Numbered from the stretch's first letter, positions 36,053 through 45,190 are shown. The stretch is DNA of 64,000 nucleotides from Onishia niordana (GCF_004798965.1 NZ_SDSD01000001.1:682001-746000); one strand, 5' to 3'. The notes: generated from the letters alone by a model not told the origin. Program-made: numbers and translations.

Positions 36053-36676
36053 ATGTTCCATATCGTGCCCCGAAAGGAAACCGTCACAGCGCAACAACGC
36101 CAGCGCTATCAAGCCCTGGCCACCTCTACTCTGGGACATGTCACCGACTTCGGCGCCATCGCGTCACTGTCGCCGCTGAAGCGCCCAGTACGGCTGCTCG
36201 GCACGGCCCTGACGGTCAGGATTCCCCACCTGGACGGCAGCATCATCAAAGAGGCGCTGAAGATGGCCTGCCCCGGCGATGTGCTGGTGATCGATGTGTC
36301 CGGCGACCACCACCGGGCCTGCTGGGGCGAGTTTCGCGCCTATGCGGCGCTGCGCAAGGAGCTCGCGGGCGTGGTCACTAACGGCGCCATCACCGACCAT
36401 GACGCCCTGTCCCGCCTGCCCCTGCCCACCTTCGCGCGAAGCACCAGCCCCCTGACCACCCGGGCGCTGGAACTCGAAGGCGAGATCAACACCCCGGTCG
36501 CCATCGACGGCACCGCGATCAATCCGGGCGACCTAGTACTCGGCGACGACGACGGCCTCTTCGTCATTCCGCCGCATCGCGCCGACGCCCTGGCCGAGGC
36601 CGCCGAGGCCAAGCAGGCCCAGGAGGAAGAGAAGCGCCGTGCCTTGGCCGCCGACTTCCCCGAGTGGTTCCGCTGA
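36053..36676 (+). CDS. RraA/HMG-aldolase-like protein lacking the usual substrate arginine
   Basis: 207 residues of the RraA-like fold shared by 4-hydroxy-4-methyl-2-oxoglutarate aldolases, which also decarboxylate oxaloacetate, and by the RNase E inhibitor RraA. The CWGEFRAYAAL and DGTAINPGDLVLGDDDGLFV motifs are present. The catalytic segment, usually GAVRD, reads NGAITDHDAL: the metal-binding Asp115 is kept but the substrate-binding Arg is Thr114. It ends a siderophore-uptake operon, which suggests a role in the iron region rather than aromatic catabolism. Activity is uncertain. Confidence 0.78.
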   Translation: MFHIVPRKETVTAQQRQRYQALATSTLGHVTDFGAIASLSPLKRPVRLLGTALTVRIPHLDGSIIKEALKMACPGDVLVIDVSGDHHRACWGEFRAYAALRKELAGVVTNGAITDHDALSRLPLPTFARSTSPLTTRALELEGEINTPVAIDGTAINPGDLVLGDDDGLFVIPPHRADALAEAAEAKQAQEEEKRRALAADFPEWFR

Positions 36677-36721
36677 GGGCGCCGCCGGGCTGACATTCCC
36701 CCACAATTTCCCCACAAAAGA

Positions 36722-36750
36722 ACACCGCCCGACGAGGTGTCGGGCGGTGT
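36722..36750. terminator. Hairpin terminator between convergent RraA-like gene and synthetase operon
   Basis: ACACCGCCCGAC (36722-36733) pairs perfectly with GTCGGGCGGTGT (36739-36750) around GAGGT. It lies between the stop codons of genes that face each other, so it can act in both directions. Confidence 0.75.
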
Positions 36751-36796
36751 AGGTCTGGGGCCATGGGCGCGGATTACCTCAGTCCACGGTCAGTCC

Positions 36797-38866
36797 CTAG
36801 GACAACGCTTCGGCGGATAGCCCTTCAGACAGCCTCTCGCATTCACCATCGGCAAGCGCCTCATCTGGAGCGACGTCGGCCGACTGCCTGACCCTGACGA
36901 AGGGGTTGCAGGTCTCGCTGGTGCCGAAGGGCATGCTGCCAGGCCCACCGGCACGCTCGATGATCGGCGCGATGAGCCGCTTGTAGGGCCACTGCTCCCG
37001 CTCGAAAAGCGCCATCTTGAGCATGCCGCGATCGCGCGCATCGAAGGGAAGCGCATCGATACAGGCCTCGAGGCGCGTCGCCATCTCCTGCCACAGCGCA
37101 TGGCGCGACAAGGCGTAGTGATCCGCCAGGCTGTCGATGATCGCGCGCAAATTGACCTGGATGGCCAGCGTCTGTAGCCAGAACAGCAGGTCCTCGAGGC
37201 TATCGTGATACAGGGTATTGGCGTGGCCGGGCTTGATGCAGTAGCCGGGGTCCTGCATGCCGTGGCGCTCGAGGTGTGCGACGCAGATGCGCAGCGAGTC
37301 GTGGTCGCGCAACAGTAGCCCCTGACAGCGCCCCTTCCTGAACACCAGCACCGCATTCTGGCCATGCACTTCCGCCAGCATGCCGAGCCGGAACATGCGC
37401 AGGTTGATGTCGAAGAACACCTCGCAGAGCTCACCGAACAATGCCTGCACCGAGCACGCATTCGCCGCCAGGCCACGCTGCGCAAGCCAGTCGTCGAACA
37501 CATGATGCTCGTCCCCCGGCAGCGGTGTGCCCAGCGTGGCCATGGGCACCAGCCGCACACTCGGGTCGTCCAGCAGCGTACGGGGATAGGTGCGTACCAT
37601 GGCAGACAGATGCCGGGGGGCCTCGTCGAACAGGGTCGCATCCTCCGGCATATAGGCCCACCACTTGGCCTCGTCGCACAGGTAGAGCCCCTCGGCGAGC
37701 CGGGTGTCCTTCTGCCTGGCCTGGTGCAGCAGGCGGGCACTGAGATCGCCATTGAACATCTTGACCGCCGGCAGGTAGCGCGAGGCGCCGAGCGAATGGA
37801 TGGCCATGGGCAGCTTCAGAAAGTGCGGGCTCGCCGTGGTCGGCGCCAGCGAGCGCAGCGAAGAGGTCGCAAGCCAGGGCGTCGTGGCCGCATCCAGCGA
37901 GACACAGTCACCCGATGCGAAGGCCGTATCCAGCCACTGGGGAAGCGCGTGGTCGTGCTGCCAAGGATGCACGGGAATGGCAATGTGAGTGTGGGCCAGG
38001 CCGCGCGTGGCCATCTCCTCGTCGAGCGCGCGACGCTCCTCCTCACTGACAAGCCATTGGACCGGTGCGGGACAGGCCTCATCGACGCCGGCCCCGGTCA
38101 TCACCCGGTCGCGGGCCATCGCCACCCAGCGCAAGGTAACGGGGGCATTGAACTCGGCCATGTAGGCGCGATATTCCGACTCATCGAGGCCCTGTTTGGC
38201 CTTCGCCGTGGGATGAAAAGGCCGGTCGAGCAGCGATGCCCACTGCTCCATGATCGCGAAGTGGCTAGCCGTATCGCGTGAGGGAAGATCGTGAGTCTCT
38301 ACCCGATGATCCATGGAGCTCTCCGCCTGCCAGAGGCTATCGGCAAGGGCCTGGAGGAATACCCGCTGTCCCTGATTCAGGGCCGGCTGGTCGCCTCGGG
38401 TGACGGCGCCGAAGACATATCGCATGAAGGCGACGGGGTCGAGAGACGTCCACTCCCCACTCTCGTGATGCAGCACGATCACCGGGGTGTGAGGCACTTT
38501 CTGCCACTCCTGAGCGATACCGGGGCAAAGCAGCATGACGATGTCGTGATGCTGATCCTGTGGCAGTTGCCAGAAGCACGTCTCACTATCACCGAGATAG
38601 GGCCTAAACGCCGCCAAGCGGGCGAGCCGGTCGTCGGCCTCGTCTTCGGCCAGCCAGGTCGCACCGAGGTCATCCAGCAGCCCCTCGACCAGCAGGCCAT
38701 CCACCAGCGACTGCATGATCTGCGCCTGGGCATGGCGCTTGGCATCAGGAGATTTCATGGTCGTGCGCTCCATCGGGGTAACTGAAACAGACGTCTCGGC
38801 AGACGTATCGGAGTGAGTGGTATGGGATCGAGACGCAGTGGACGCCTTCTCAAGCGGTGAACTCAT
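36797..38866 (-). CDS. IucA/IucC-family NIS siderophore synthetase (SbnC-like)
   Basis: 689 residues, the last gene of the biosynthetic operon. NIS synthetase signatures: RPFHPTAKAKQGLD (about 216-229), IPVHPWQHD (HPWQ at 300-303), SLRSLAPTTASPHFLKLPMA and EVHGQNAVLVFRKGRCQGLL; the C-terminal half is the FhuF-like domain. These enzymes adenylate a carboxylate of citrate or a citryl intermediate with ATP and join it to an amine. The SLRS...FLKLPM version resembles the SbnC group. The first ~40 residues are Ser/Thr-rich and may be dispensable. The start overlaps the SbnG-like stop (ATGA). Confidence 0.9.
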   Translation of the reverse strand: MSSPLEKASTASRSHTTHSDTSAETSVSVTPMERTTMKSPDAKRHAQAQIMQSLVDGLLVEGLLDDLGATWLAEDEADDRLARLAAFRPYLGDSETCFWQLPQDQHHDIVMLLCPGIAQEWQKVPHTPVIVLHHESGEWTSLDPVAFMRYVFGAVTRGDQPALNQGQRVFLQALADSLWQAESSMDHRVETHDLPSRDTASHFAIMEQWASLLDRPFHPTAKAKQGLDESEYRAYMAEFNAPVTLRWVAMARDRVMTGAGVDEACPAPVQWLVSEEERRALDEEMATRGLAHTHIAIPVHPWQHDHALPQWLDTAFASGDCVSLDAATTPWLATSSLRSLAPTTASPHFLKLPMAIHSLGASRYLPAVKMFNGDLSARLLHQARQKDTRLAEGLYLCDEAKWWAYMPEDATLFDEAPRHLSAMVRTYPRTLLDDPSVRLVPMATLGTPLPGDEHHVFDDWLAQRGLAANACSVQALFGELCEVFFDINLRMFRLGMLAEVHGQNAVLVFRKGRCQGLLLRDHDSLRICVAHLERHGMQDPGYCIKPGHANTLYHDSLEDLLFWLQTLAIQVNLRAIIDSLADHYALSRHALWQEMATRLEACIDALPFDARDRGMLKMALFEREQWPYKRLIAPIIERAGGPGSMPFGTSETCNPFVRVRQSADVAPDEALADGECERLSEGLSAEALS

Positions 38867-39702
38867 GAGCGGGAGCCCTCGCTTTCCAGGGGTGCCTTAG
38901 CGTCGCTCTCCACCGCCGCCATAGCATCGCTCTTTACCGGCGCCGTAGCATCGCCGAGCGCACGCTGCAGGGCGCGAAAAGCGATGCCTCGCTCGTCGCC
39001 GAGCATGAAGGCGCCAACGCCACGTGCCTGCCAGCGGGTCTTGGCCACCGCGTGACGCAGGAAGGCGCAATAGGGAACCTTCTGCTCGCTCGCCACACGC
39101 TGAACCCGCTCCAGCGCCTGGATGACATTCGGATGTTCGGGCTGCCAAGTCACCCCCAACGACTGGGACAGATCCGCCGCCCCTTCCAGCACCATGTCGA
39201 GGCCCGGCACCGCGCAGATCGCCTCGATGTTGGCAACGCCACGGCGGCTTTCGATCATGGCAACCACCATGATCTCCCGGTTGGCCTCGACGACGTACTC
39301 GGCGAGCGAGGCCTTGCCGAAGGCGCCGGGCCGACCGGCATTGAGGCTGCGCTCACCTTGCGGGGCGTACTTGCTGGCGGCCACGGCGCGCTCGAGGGTC
39401 GCGGCGTCTTCCACGTTAGGCAGCACGATGCCCTGAGCGCCGCCGTCGAGAAGGCGCAACAGGGTCTTGGGGTCGGCATCCGCCACGCGTACCAGGGGCG
39501 TCAGCTGATAGCCCTCGGCGGTACGGATCATGTGCTCGACGGTTTCCGGGTTGATCAGCACGTGTTCGGTGTCGATCACCACGAAATCGAAGCCCGCCTC
39601 GGCGATCAGTTCGATGGAGGCGGCGGTCGGCATCGAGGCCATGATGCCGTGGACGTCTCGCCCCTCGGCCAGCGCCCGCTTGAGTCGGTTGGTCCTCAGC
39701 AT
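38863..39702 (-). CDS. HpcH/HpaI aldolase-family citrate synthase (SbnG-like)
   Basis: 279 residues. The TIM-barrel motifs FVVIDTEHVLINPE, VRVADADPKTLLRLLDGGAQ, VMIESRRG-type (VAMIESRRGVANIEAI) and VLEGAADLSQSLG belong to the HpcH/HpaI family; SbnG of staphyloferrin B clusters is the member that makes citrate from oxaloacetate and acetyl-CoA. Its position between two NIS synthetases supports that role over an aromatic-acid aldolase. It overlaps the neighbours at both ends. A repetitive acidic tail follows the barrel. Confidence 0.85.
   Translation of the reverse strand: MLRTNRLKRALAEGRDVHGIMASMPTAASIELIAEAGFDFVVIDTEHVLINPETVEHMIRTAEGYQLTPLVRVADADPKTLLRLLDGGAQGIVLPNVEDAATLERAVAASKYAPQGERSLNAGRPGAFGKASLAEYVVEANREIMVVAMIESRRGVANIEAICAVPGLDMVLEGAADLSQSLGVTWQPEHPNVIQALERVQRVASEQKVPYCAFLRHAVAKTRWQARGVGAFMLGDERGIAFRALQRALGDATAPVKSDAMAAVESDAKAPLESEGSRS
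38893..38954. repeat. 24-bp in-frame tandem repeat in the SbnG-like gene
   Basis: Two 24-base units (38893-38916, 38917-38940) and a partial third (38941-38954) encode repeated eight-residue blocks near the C-terminus: TAPVKSDA, MAAVESDA, KAPLESEG. Most relatives end before this tail. Confidence 0.65.
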
Positions 39703-41591
39703 GCGGCCTCCTCGTCCGGCGCGAAGGCCGCCAACGGATTGGGAACATATTCGACCTGGGGATCATCGTCACCAAAGAGGCGACGCCGGGTCAGGGCTTC
39801 CACTTCCCAGCGGGGGGTGAAAACATCGAAACAGCGATAACGCCTCTCGTGCTGTGGATGGGCGCGCTGGTAGGCCTTGATCTCGTCCGCCGCCATGGCC
39901 CAGAAGCGGGACTCGTCCAGTCCGAAATGTCGCTGCAGGAAGATCGCCATTTCCGCCAGGGCGATGAAAAAGAAGGCGTCGCAGGAGTAGTCGCGAACCG
40001 CCTCCGGGTCATCGGTCACGATGAAGGAGTTGCGATTGAGGGCGGCATGGCGCTCGGGTATGGGCTCCAGGGCCGGCGCCAGCTCCGGGCGGGCCAGGTG
40101 CGCGGGACTGAAGCGCACACCGTCGTGCAGATCCTTCAACGCCACCCGCAGCGGCCAGCCGTCGCGATGAATGACCACGATGTTCTGGCCATGAGACTCC
40201 ATCCCCACGCCTTCGGCGAATAGCAGGTGGATGATCGGCCAGGTGGCGACATGCACCAGCTGCCGGGTCCATGCTTCCAGGCCGTAGCGCTCGACCCAGG
40301 GCTCGATAAAGGGGCTGGCGGGCAGCCCCTCGGCGTCGCGAGTGAACTGGCTCAGCCCGTTGAAAGGCACGGCCCGCTCGCCGTCGTCGAGGAAGGCGCC
40401 GATGTTCTGACGCCAGATGGAGCCGATTTTGCCGTACACCGCGTGATAACGCCTGTCCGGAAAGGCGCGCTCGTCCAGCGCCACGCCGGCCACCTCGCCA
40501 AGGATCACGAAGCCCGCGGCCCTAGCCGCCTCGTCGGTCGCAATCAGCTGCTGCAGCCATTCGGTGATGATCGGCCCATTGGCGACCGTATGACGCGCGA
40601 GGATTCGCGTGCTCGAGGTATTGGTGATGCTCATCGCCAGCTTGAGGTAGGGCTTACGCGTGTCCTGTGGGGCCAGGGTGCGAATCGACTGTTGCGCGGT
40701 GAAGAGCGTCTCGCCCTCGCCGAGCCAGGCGATCTCGCCGCTGGCAATCTCGGGATAGAGCGCTGCCACCAGCGCGTTCTCCCATTGCCAGGGGTGCACC
40801 GGCATCAACACCACCTCGTCACGCGCCAGCTGGCGCCGGGCGAGGTAGTCATCAAGGCTCGCCAACACGCGCGGACCGGCCTCGTCGGCCAGCCGCTCGG
40901 CGAGCGCCTCGCCGCCGACGGCGCCACGATGCGCCAGGTGCGCCGGCACCGCCAGCCAGGCGACCCTCAACGGCTGGGCGAATTCCGGCCCGTAGCGCTG
41001 GTTGTCGCGCAGGGAAAAACCGAGCCGTGACTTGTAGCAGGGGTGATAGCTATGCGCGTCGGTGAAGTACTGCTCCAGGGCATCGGCGCCCAGCGTCTGG
41101 GGGGCCTCGTCAAGCGACAGCGGCCAGGCCGATGATTGCACGTCCTTGATCAGGGTCTGGGTGAGCTCATTGACGAAGCCGGGCTGGATCGCCCCATCAC
41201 CAAGCGCTACCTCCAGGTCTTCAAGGAACTGCTCAAGGCTCACCGACGCCTGCATATCCTCCTTGTCCTCGACTATCAGAGAAGCATGCGCGAGGCGGAT
41301 CAGCCGGAAGCTGTGACATTGCCAGCCGCTGACCCGATAGCGACGCTCGCCAAGCGTCAGGGAAAATATCGTAGTGCCGCTGGCGTCCGCCTCCGGCGCG
41401 GCGACGGTCTCATAGGGCAACACGTCCTCGTAGAGCAGGGTCTGCAACAGCTGGCCGACCACACGTTGCTCGATACGGGTGTGATGACGCCAGTCCGAGG
41501 CATGAGCAAAGGGCGTAGCGAGGGGCGACGACGCATCGGCGTTATCGTCGCCGGCCGCGACCAGCGGCCTGACTCGTTCATGGGATGACAT
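39696..41591 (-). CDS. IucA/IucC-family NIS siderophore synthetase (SbnE-like)
   Basis: About 631 residues. Signatures: SYHPCYKSRLGF, LMPVHPWQWENAL, SIRTLAPQDTRKPYLKLAMS followed by ITNTSSTRIL, and ESHGQNIVVIHRDGWPL. The KLAMSITNTSSTR form is that of type A synthetases (IucA/SbnE), which act on free citrate. The ATG at 41591 is preferred, with GAAGG 9 bases upstream; an earlier TTG at 41633 would add 14 residues. It is the third gene of the operon, 46 bases after the decarboxylase stop. Confidence 0.9.
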   Translation of the reverse strand: MSSHERVRPLVAAGDDNADASSPLATPFAHASDWRHHTRIEQRVVGQLLQTLLYEDVLPYETVAAPEADASGTTIFSLTLGERRYRVSGWQCHSFRLIRLAHASLIVEDKEDMQASVSLEQFLEDLEVALGDGAIQPGFVNELTQTLIKDVQSSAWPLSLDEAPQTLGADALEQYFTDAHSYHPCYKSRLGFSLRDNQRYGPEFAQPLRVAWLAVPAHLAHRGAVGGEALAERLADEAGPRVLASLDDYLARRQLARDEVVLMPVHPWQWENALVAALYPEIASGEIAWLGEGETLFTAQQSIRTLAPQDTRKPYLKLAMSITNTSSTRILARHTVANGPIITEWLQQLIATDEAARAAGFVILGEVAGVALDERAFPDRRYHAVYGKIGSIWRQNIGAFLDDGERAVPFNGLSQFTRDAEGLPASPFIEPWVERYGLEAWTRQLVHVATWPIIHLLFAEGVGMESHGQNIVVIHRDGWPLRVALKDLHDGVRFSPAHLARPELAPALEPIPERHAALNRNSFIVTDDPEAVRDYSCDAFFFIALAEMAIFLQRHFGLDESRFWAMAADEIKAYQRAHPQHERRYRCFDVFTPRWEVEALTRRRLFGDDDPQVEYVPNPLAAFAPDEEAAC

Positions 41592-41637
41592 GGAAATACC
41601 TTCAATACCGGGAAAAGGGATCGGCGCACGCAATGGT

Positions 41638-42945
41638 TCACCTCACTGTCTCGGCGGGTCGCTGGCGTTTCGACTCGCGTTCACTGCGCTTGGGGGAATC
41701 GCGCAAGTCGAGACCATCGGGAGCGTCGAGAGCATCACTAGAGTCGCTGACAAAGACCTGCTCGGGACGCGGGTGACAAAGAAAGTCCGCATGCGAGATG
41801 TTGTAGCCATAGGCGCCGGCCAACGGCAGCACCAGCAGATCGCCGACCGCCACGCCGGACAGCTCCTGCTTACGACTCAGCACGTCCTTGGGGGTACACA
41901 GCTGACCGACCACGGTCCATGACCGGCGCTCGCCCTCACCGGCCCGCTGGGAATCGCGCGGCAGGTGAATGACCGGATGATCATGTCCCTGGGCCGCGGG
42001 CAGGCGAAACTGGTGAGTGCCGCCACGACAGACCAGAAAGCCCTCGCCATGGCTGATCTTGGTATCCAGCACCTCGATCGCGTAGTAGCCACAGAAGGCG
42101 GACAGGAAGCGGCCGATCTCGAAGCGCACCCGCGGTGGCTCAGGCATCGCCGCCAGTTGCCGCCCCAGGGTCTGGCACAGAAAGGGCCAGTCGAACTGCT
42201 CGGACGGCCGGCGATAGTTGACGCCGATGCCGCCCCCGACGTTGAGCTGGGTGACCCGTTCGGGATCACGCGCCAGCGCACGCCAGCGGGGCCAACGCTT
42301 GAGATAGGTGGCCAGCAGCCGCAGGTGTCGCCGCTCGCAGGCCTGATGCGACATGGCGTGAACATGAAAGCCCACCAGCCTCAGGTTCGGGGCGGCGTCC
42401 ACGGCTTGCACCGCATCCTCGAGCTGCGCCTCGTCAATGCCGAACGGCGTGGCGGTGCCGGCCATGCGCAGACGGCTGGAGAACTCCTCAGGCAAGGCGG
42501 GATTGATGCGCAGCAGCACGGGCTGGTGGCTATCCAGTGAGGCCGCGACCGCCTGCAAGCGCTCCACCTCACCGAGGCTTTCGACATGGAAGGCCTCGAC
42601 GCCGCGCATCATGGCCTCTTGCATGTCGGTATCCAGCTTGCCCGGACCGGATAGCACCCAGGGACGCGGTGTCGAACAGGCGCAGGCCCGCTCGATCTCG
42701 CCACCGGACGACAACTCCAGCCCGTCGACGATCGGTGCCAGCGTGTCGATGATGGACGCCTCGCTGTTGGCCTTGATCGCATAGTAGAGCTCGACGCCGG
42801 GTGGCAAGGCCGCTTTCAAGGCTCGGCCCTGGGCGGCAAGCGCCGGCAAGTCATAGAAGAAGGCCGCCATGGGCTCATCGCACGCCTGCCGATGAGCCGT
42901 GATGGCATTGTGTATGCGGTCGGGAATCGCGAGCGGCTCAGCCAT
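41638..42945 (-). CDS. PLP-dependent type III decarboxylase (SbnH-like)
   Basis: 435 residues of the alanine-racemase-like fold of ornithine/diaminopimelate decarboxylases. The PLP lysine is in LYYAIKANSEASI (Lys58); LELSSGGEIERA, LNVGGGIGVNY (phosphate loop) and GQLCTPKDVL plus AGAYGYNISHADFL follow in order. In staphyloferrin B synthesis SbnH decarboxylates the citryl-diaminopropionate intermediate. The ATG at 42945 lies inside the end of the upstream synthetase gene (8-base overlap). It could act on another amino acid adduct here. Confidence 0.88.
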   Translation of the reverse strand: MAEPLAIPDRIHNAITAHRQACDEPMAAFFYDLPALAAQGRALKAALPPGVELYYAIKANSEASIIDTLAPIVDGLELSSGGEIERACACSTPRPWVLSGPGKLDTDMQEAMMRGVEAFHVESLGEVERLQAVAASLDSHQPVLLRINPALPEEFSSRLRMAGTATPFGIDEAQLEDAVQAVDAAPNLRLVGFHVHAMSHQACERRHLRLLATYLKRWPRWRALARDPERVTQLNVGGGIGVNYRRPSEQFDWPFLCQTLGRQLAAMPEPPRVRFEIGRFLSAFCGYYAIEVLDTKISHGEGFLVCRGGTHQFRLPAAQGHDHPVIHLPRDSQRAGEGERRSWTVVGQLCTPKDVLSRKQELSGVAVGDLLVLPLAGAYGYNISHADFLCHPRPEQVFVSDSSDALDAPDGLDLRDSPKRSERESKRQRPAETVR

Positions 42946-44749
42946 AGGCCACCTCCCGGCTCGTGCCCTGGGTGGCATGCCACGGGTTGGGCAAGGCCAC
43001 GTACTGAGCCTCGCGATCCGCCTTTGCCATCAGCCGCAGCGTGAAGTTGGTCTTGCAGGGCAGCTCGCCCCCCGCCAGCAGCGCATCCAGCTCGGGTGCC
43101 TCGACACCCAGCGTCTGTCGCACCCAGCTGAGCTCGTCCAGGGTGTCTTGCCATAACGCGTCGCCGAGGGCCGGACGCTGCCAGCTCAGCGCCAGGATCG
43201 CCTCGGCAAGATGATTGACCAGCAGGCAATAGGCGATGCGGTTCCAGCCCTGCTCACGGCTATAGGTCATCGACTCCCTGACACGGGGAGGCAGCGATTC
43301 ACCCGCGAGCCAGTCAACGCCCTTGTCCTTTGTCAGTTTGATCCCCTCGAAGTCGCGCAGCAGCATCTGCCGAGGCATGCCCGCCTCATGGATCAGTACG
43401 CAATTTTGCAGGTGGGGCTCCATGACGATGCCGTGTCGAAAGAACAGTCCCATGACCGGGGCCACCAGCGTCTTCAGGTAGGCCTGGAACCACTCCCGAA
43501 CCTGGCGTTCCGCGGGCAGTGCATGCTGTGCCTCTTCAGAACCCGAGGCATCGATGTAGGACAACACCATCGGTACCAACTGGGCATCGCGGGCGAACAA
43601 CGTGGCGCTAAGCAGGCAGCGCTGCGGCGTGAAGCGCTGACAGAAGTTCTCGCGCAGGATCATGCCGGTCTGCTCGCGGAACCAGCGCTGATCGGCCTCA
43701 TCGCCCGCAACCGGCGTCCAGTGCACCGTGGCCGGCTCCTGCGCCACGCACAGCGCCTGAAGCGCGGCATCCTGCTGCTGGGTGAGCCGATACATGATGC
43801 GATCGATGACCAGCGTGCTTTCCAGCTCGTACCAGGCATTCTTGCGCACGCAATTGGTGATGCGCACATTCAGCGACCCCTTGAGGACCCAGGGGTGACC
43901 GTCGATGTACCAGGTGCGCATCGATGCGGTCGGCGCGGCGTGCCATCCGCTCGGCCCGAGATCGCCGATGATGCCGTCCTTGATCTGCTCCGCTACCCGG
44001 ACATCCTTGCGAAAAAGGTCTGCCTGAACTGGGTGCATGCTGAGCACGACACGATCGCCGTCTTCGGCATGACGCTGGTCTGCCACCTGAGCCAACACGT
44101 CCGGCGCGTGCAAGCGATTGGCCTGAACACTCAATCCTGCCGCAGGAAAGGAAAACTGATGCAGCGCCGTGGTGGCACAGAATTCCGGCGCGTAGGCGGG
44201 CCTGTCCTGCAGCAGGTGAGACGGCCAGTGCCGGGCCTTGGGGGTGGGGTGATTCGGGTGGCCGAACCATAGGCCCTGCTCACTGCAACGATAATCCGTC
44301 AGCGGATGCAGCCGGGGCTGTTCGGCGGCATGGGCAACGATCGTGGTCATGACGTCCTGGCTCTGCACGACCTGATCACACAGCGCCTGATTGAGTCGGC
44401 CGTCATGCCACTGGCAGTGTGCCAGCAGCGCAGCGATCAACTCGGCCAATGAGGGAGCATGCCACCCCGCGGCTCCAGCCTCTAAGAGATAGACGTCGGA
44501 AAGGTAGAAATGGCTGCCGATGACCGAGCGGCGGTCCACCAGTACGAACAGCGCAAGCGATGCCGACCACTCGATCAGAAGCGGTATGCCATGTCGCGGT
44601 TCAGGCAGGCCTTCGCGCCGGATGGGAAAGCGATAGGACAGGGTGTCGTTAGGTATTGCCACTTCCTTGATGATGCAGTTCAGCAATGCATGCATGGATG
44701 CATGTCGGCTGATCTCGTCGGGTAGACGAGAGGGACGAGCGTCGCTCAT
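42938..44749 (-). CDS. IucA/IucC-family NIS siderophore synthetase (SbnF-like), first gene of operon
   Basis: 603 residues. Signatures: GHPNHPTPKARHWPSHLLQD, LSMHPVQADLF (HPVQ where the others have HPWQ), SMRTWYIDGHPWVLKGSLNV then RITNCVRKN, and MEPHLQNCVLIHEAG. This form is nearest the SbnF/type C group, which act on citryl monoamides. GGAGG precedes the ATG. It is the promoter-proximal gene, and its upstream region carries Fur-like sites. Substrate roles of the three synthetases are inferred from sequence type and order only. Confidence 0.9.
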   Translation of the reverse strand: MSDARPSRLPDEISRHASMHALLNCIIKEVAIPNDTLSYRFPIRREGLPEPRHGIPLLIEWSASLALFVLVDRRSVIGSHFYLSDVYLLEAGAAGWHAPSLAELIAALLAHCQWHDGRLNQALCDQVVQSQDVMTTIVAHAAEQPRLHPLTDYRCSEQGLWFGHPNHPTPKARHWPSHLLQDRPAYAPEFCATTALHQFSFPAAGLSVQANRLHAPDVLAQVADQRHAEDGDRVVLSMHPVQADLFRKDVRVAEQIKDGIIGDLGPSGWHAAPTASMRTWYIDGHPWVLKGSLNVRITNCVRKNAWYELESTLVIDRIMYRLTQQQDAALQALCVAQEPATVHWTPVAGDEADQRWFREQTGMILRENFCQRFTPQRCLLSATLFARDAQLVPMVLSYIDASGSEEAQHALPAERQVREWFQAYLKTLVAPVMGLFFRHGIVMEPHLQNCVLIHEAGMPRQMLLRDFEGIKLTKDKGVDWLAGESLPPRVRESMTYSREQGWNRIAYCLLVNHLAEAILALSWQRPALGDALWQDTLDELSWVRQTLGVEAPELDALLAGGELPCKTNFTLRLMAKADREAQYVALPNPWHATQGTSREVAYG

Positions 44750-44895
44750 GGTGCCTCCGCGAAAATGCGTCCTGTAAAGATTCACCTGCCGGGTAGACGA
44801 GCGTGCAGTTGGAGCAAGCCCCTGTCCTGCCTGGAGACTTGGCACCGCCGCCGCTGGTCGTTGCTGCCCGGTGAATCCGCGTGTCCCTCGCTAGT

Positions 44896-44968
44896 CACTT
44901 CTCATCACTTCTCATCACTTCGCGACGTTGTTTTTGGTGACATTGTTCTTGGTGACGCCGCTCTTGGT
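44896..44968. repeat. Two short tandem arrays in the siderophore promoter region
   Basis: ACTTCTCATC occurs twice in direct succession just after 44896. Next, 15-base units GACGTTGTTTTTGGT (44924-44938), GACATTGTTCTTGGT (44939-44953) and GACGCCGCTCTTGGT (44954-44968) follow, with a partial copy after. Confidence 0.75.
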
Positions 44969-45052
44969 GACGTCGTTATCCGGGTTATGCGTATCGCGTC
45001 GATGGCGAACCGCTGCCTGCCATCGTCAGGCTCATTCGACCATGCAATGCAT

Positions 45053-45073
45053 GCGAATGAGAATAATTACCAT
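45053..45073. promoter_or_regulatory. Fur-box-like site upstream of the synthetase operon
   Basis: GCGAATGAGAATAATTACCAT contains the GAATGAGAATAATTA core common in Fur sites of gammaproteobacteria. It lies in the divergent spacer. Confidence 0.55.
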
Positions 45074-45170
45074 ATAGGTTGACTAATGACCTGTCCATGC
45101 TCATCGTACGATTCGTTGGTCTTCGCCTGCCTAGCAGACGTTGAACCGCCCGTCTGGCGGGCCTCTTGAC

Positions 45171-45190
45171 TTGAAAATGAGAATTTTTTG
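45171..45190. promoter_or_regulatory. Fur-box-like site upstream of the ABC ATPase
   Basis: TTGAAAATGAGAATTTTTTG contains the AAAATGAGAATTTTT core with dyad character, about 42 bases before the ATPase start. Confidence 0.55.

Noticed and set aside
43211..44272. A 353-codon plus-strand frame inside the first NIS synthetase
   Set aside because: Antisense to a gene with full synthetase motifs; composition is typical of shadow frames in GC-rich DNA.
44765..45082. A 105-codon plus-strand frame with VVFGD/IVLGD repeats
   Set aside because: The peptide repeat is just the 15-bp DNA repeat read in frame, and it lies in the divergent promoter region.
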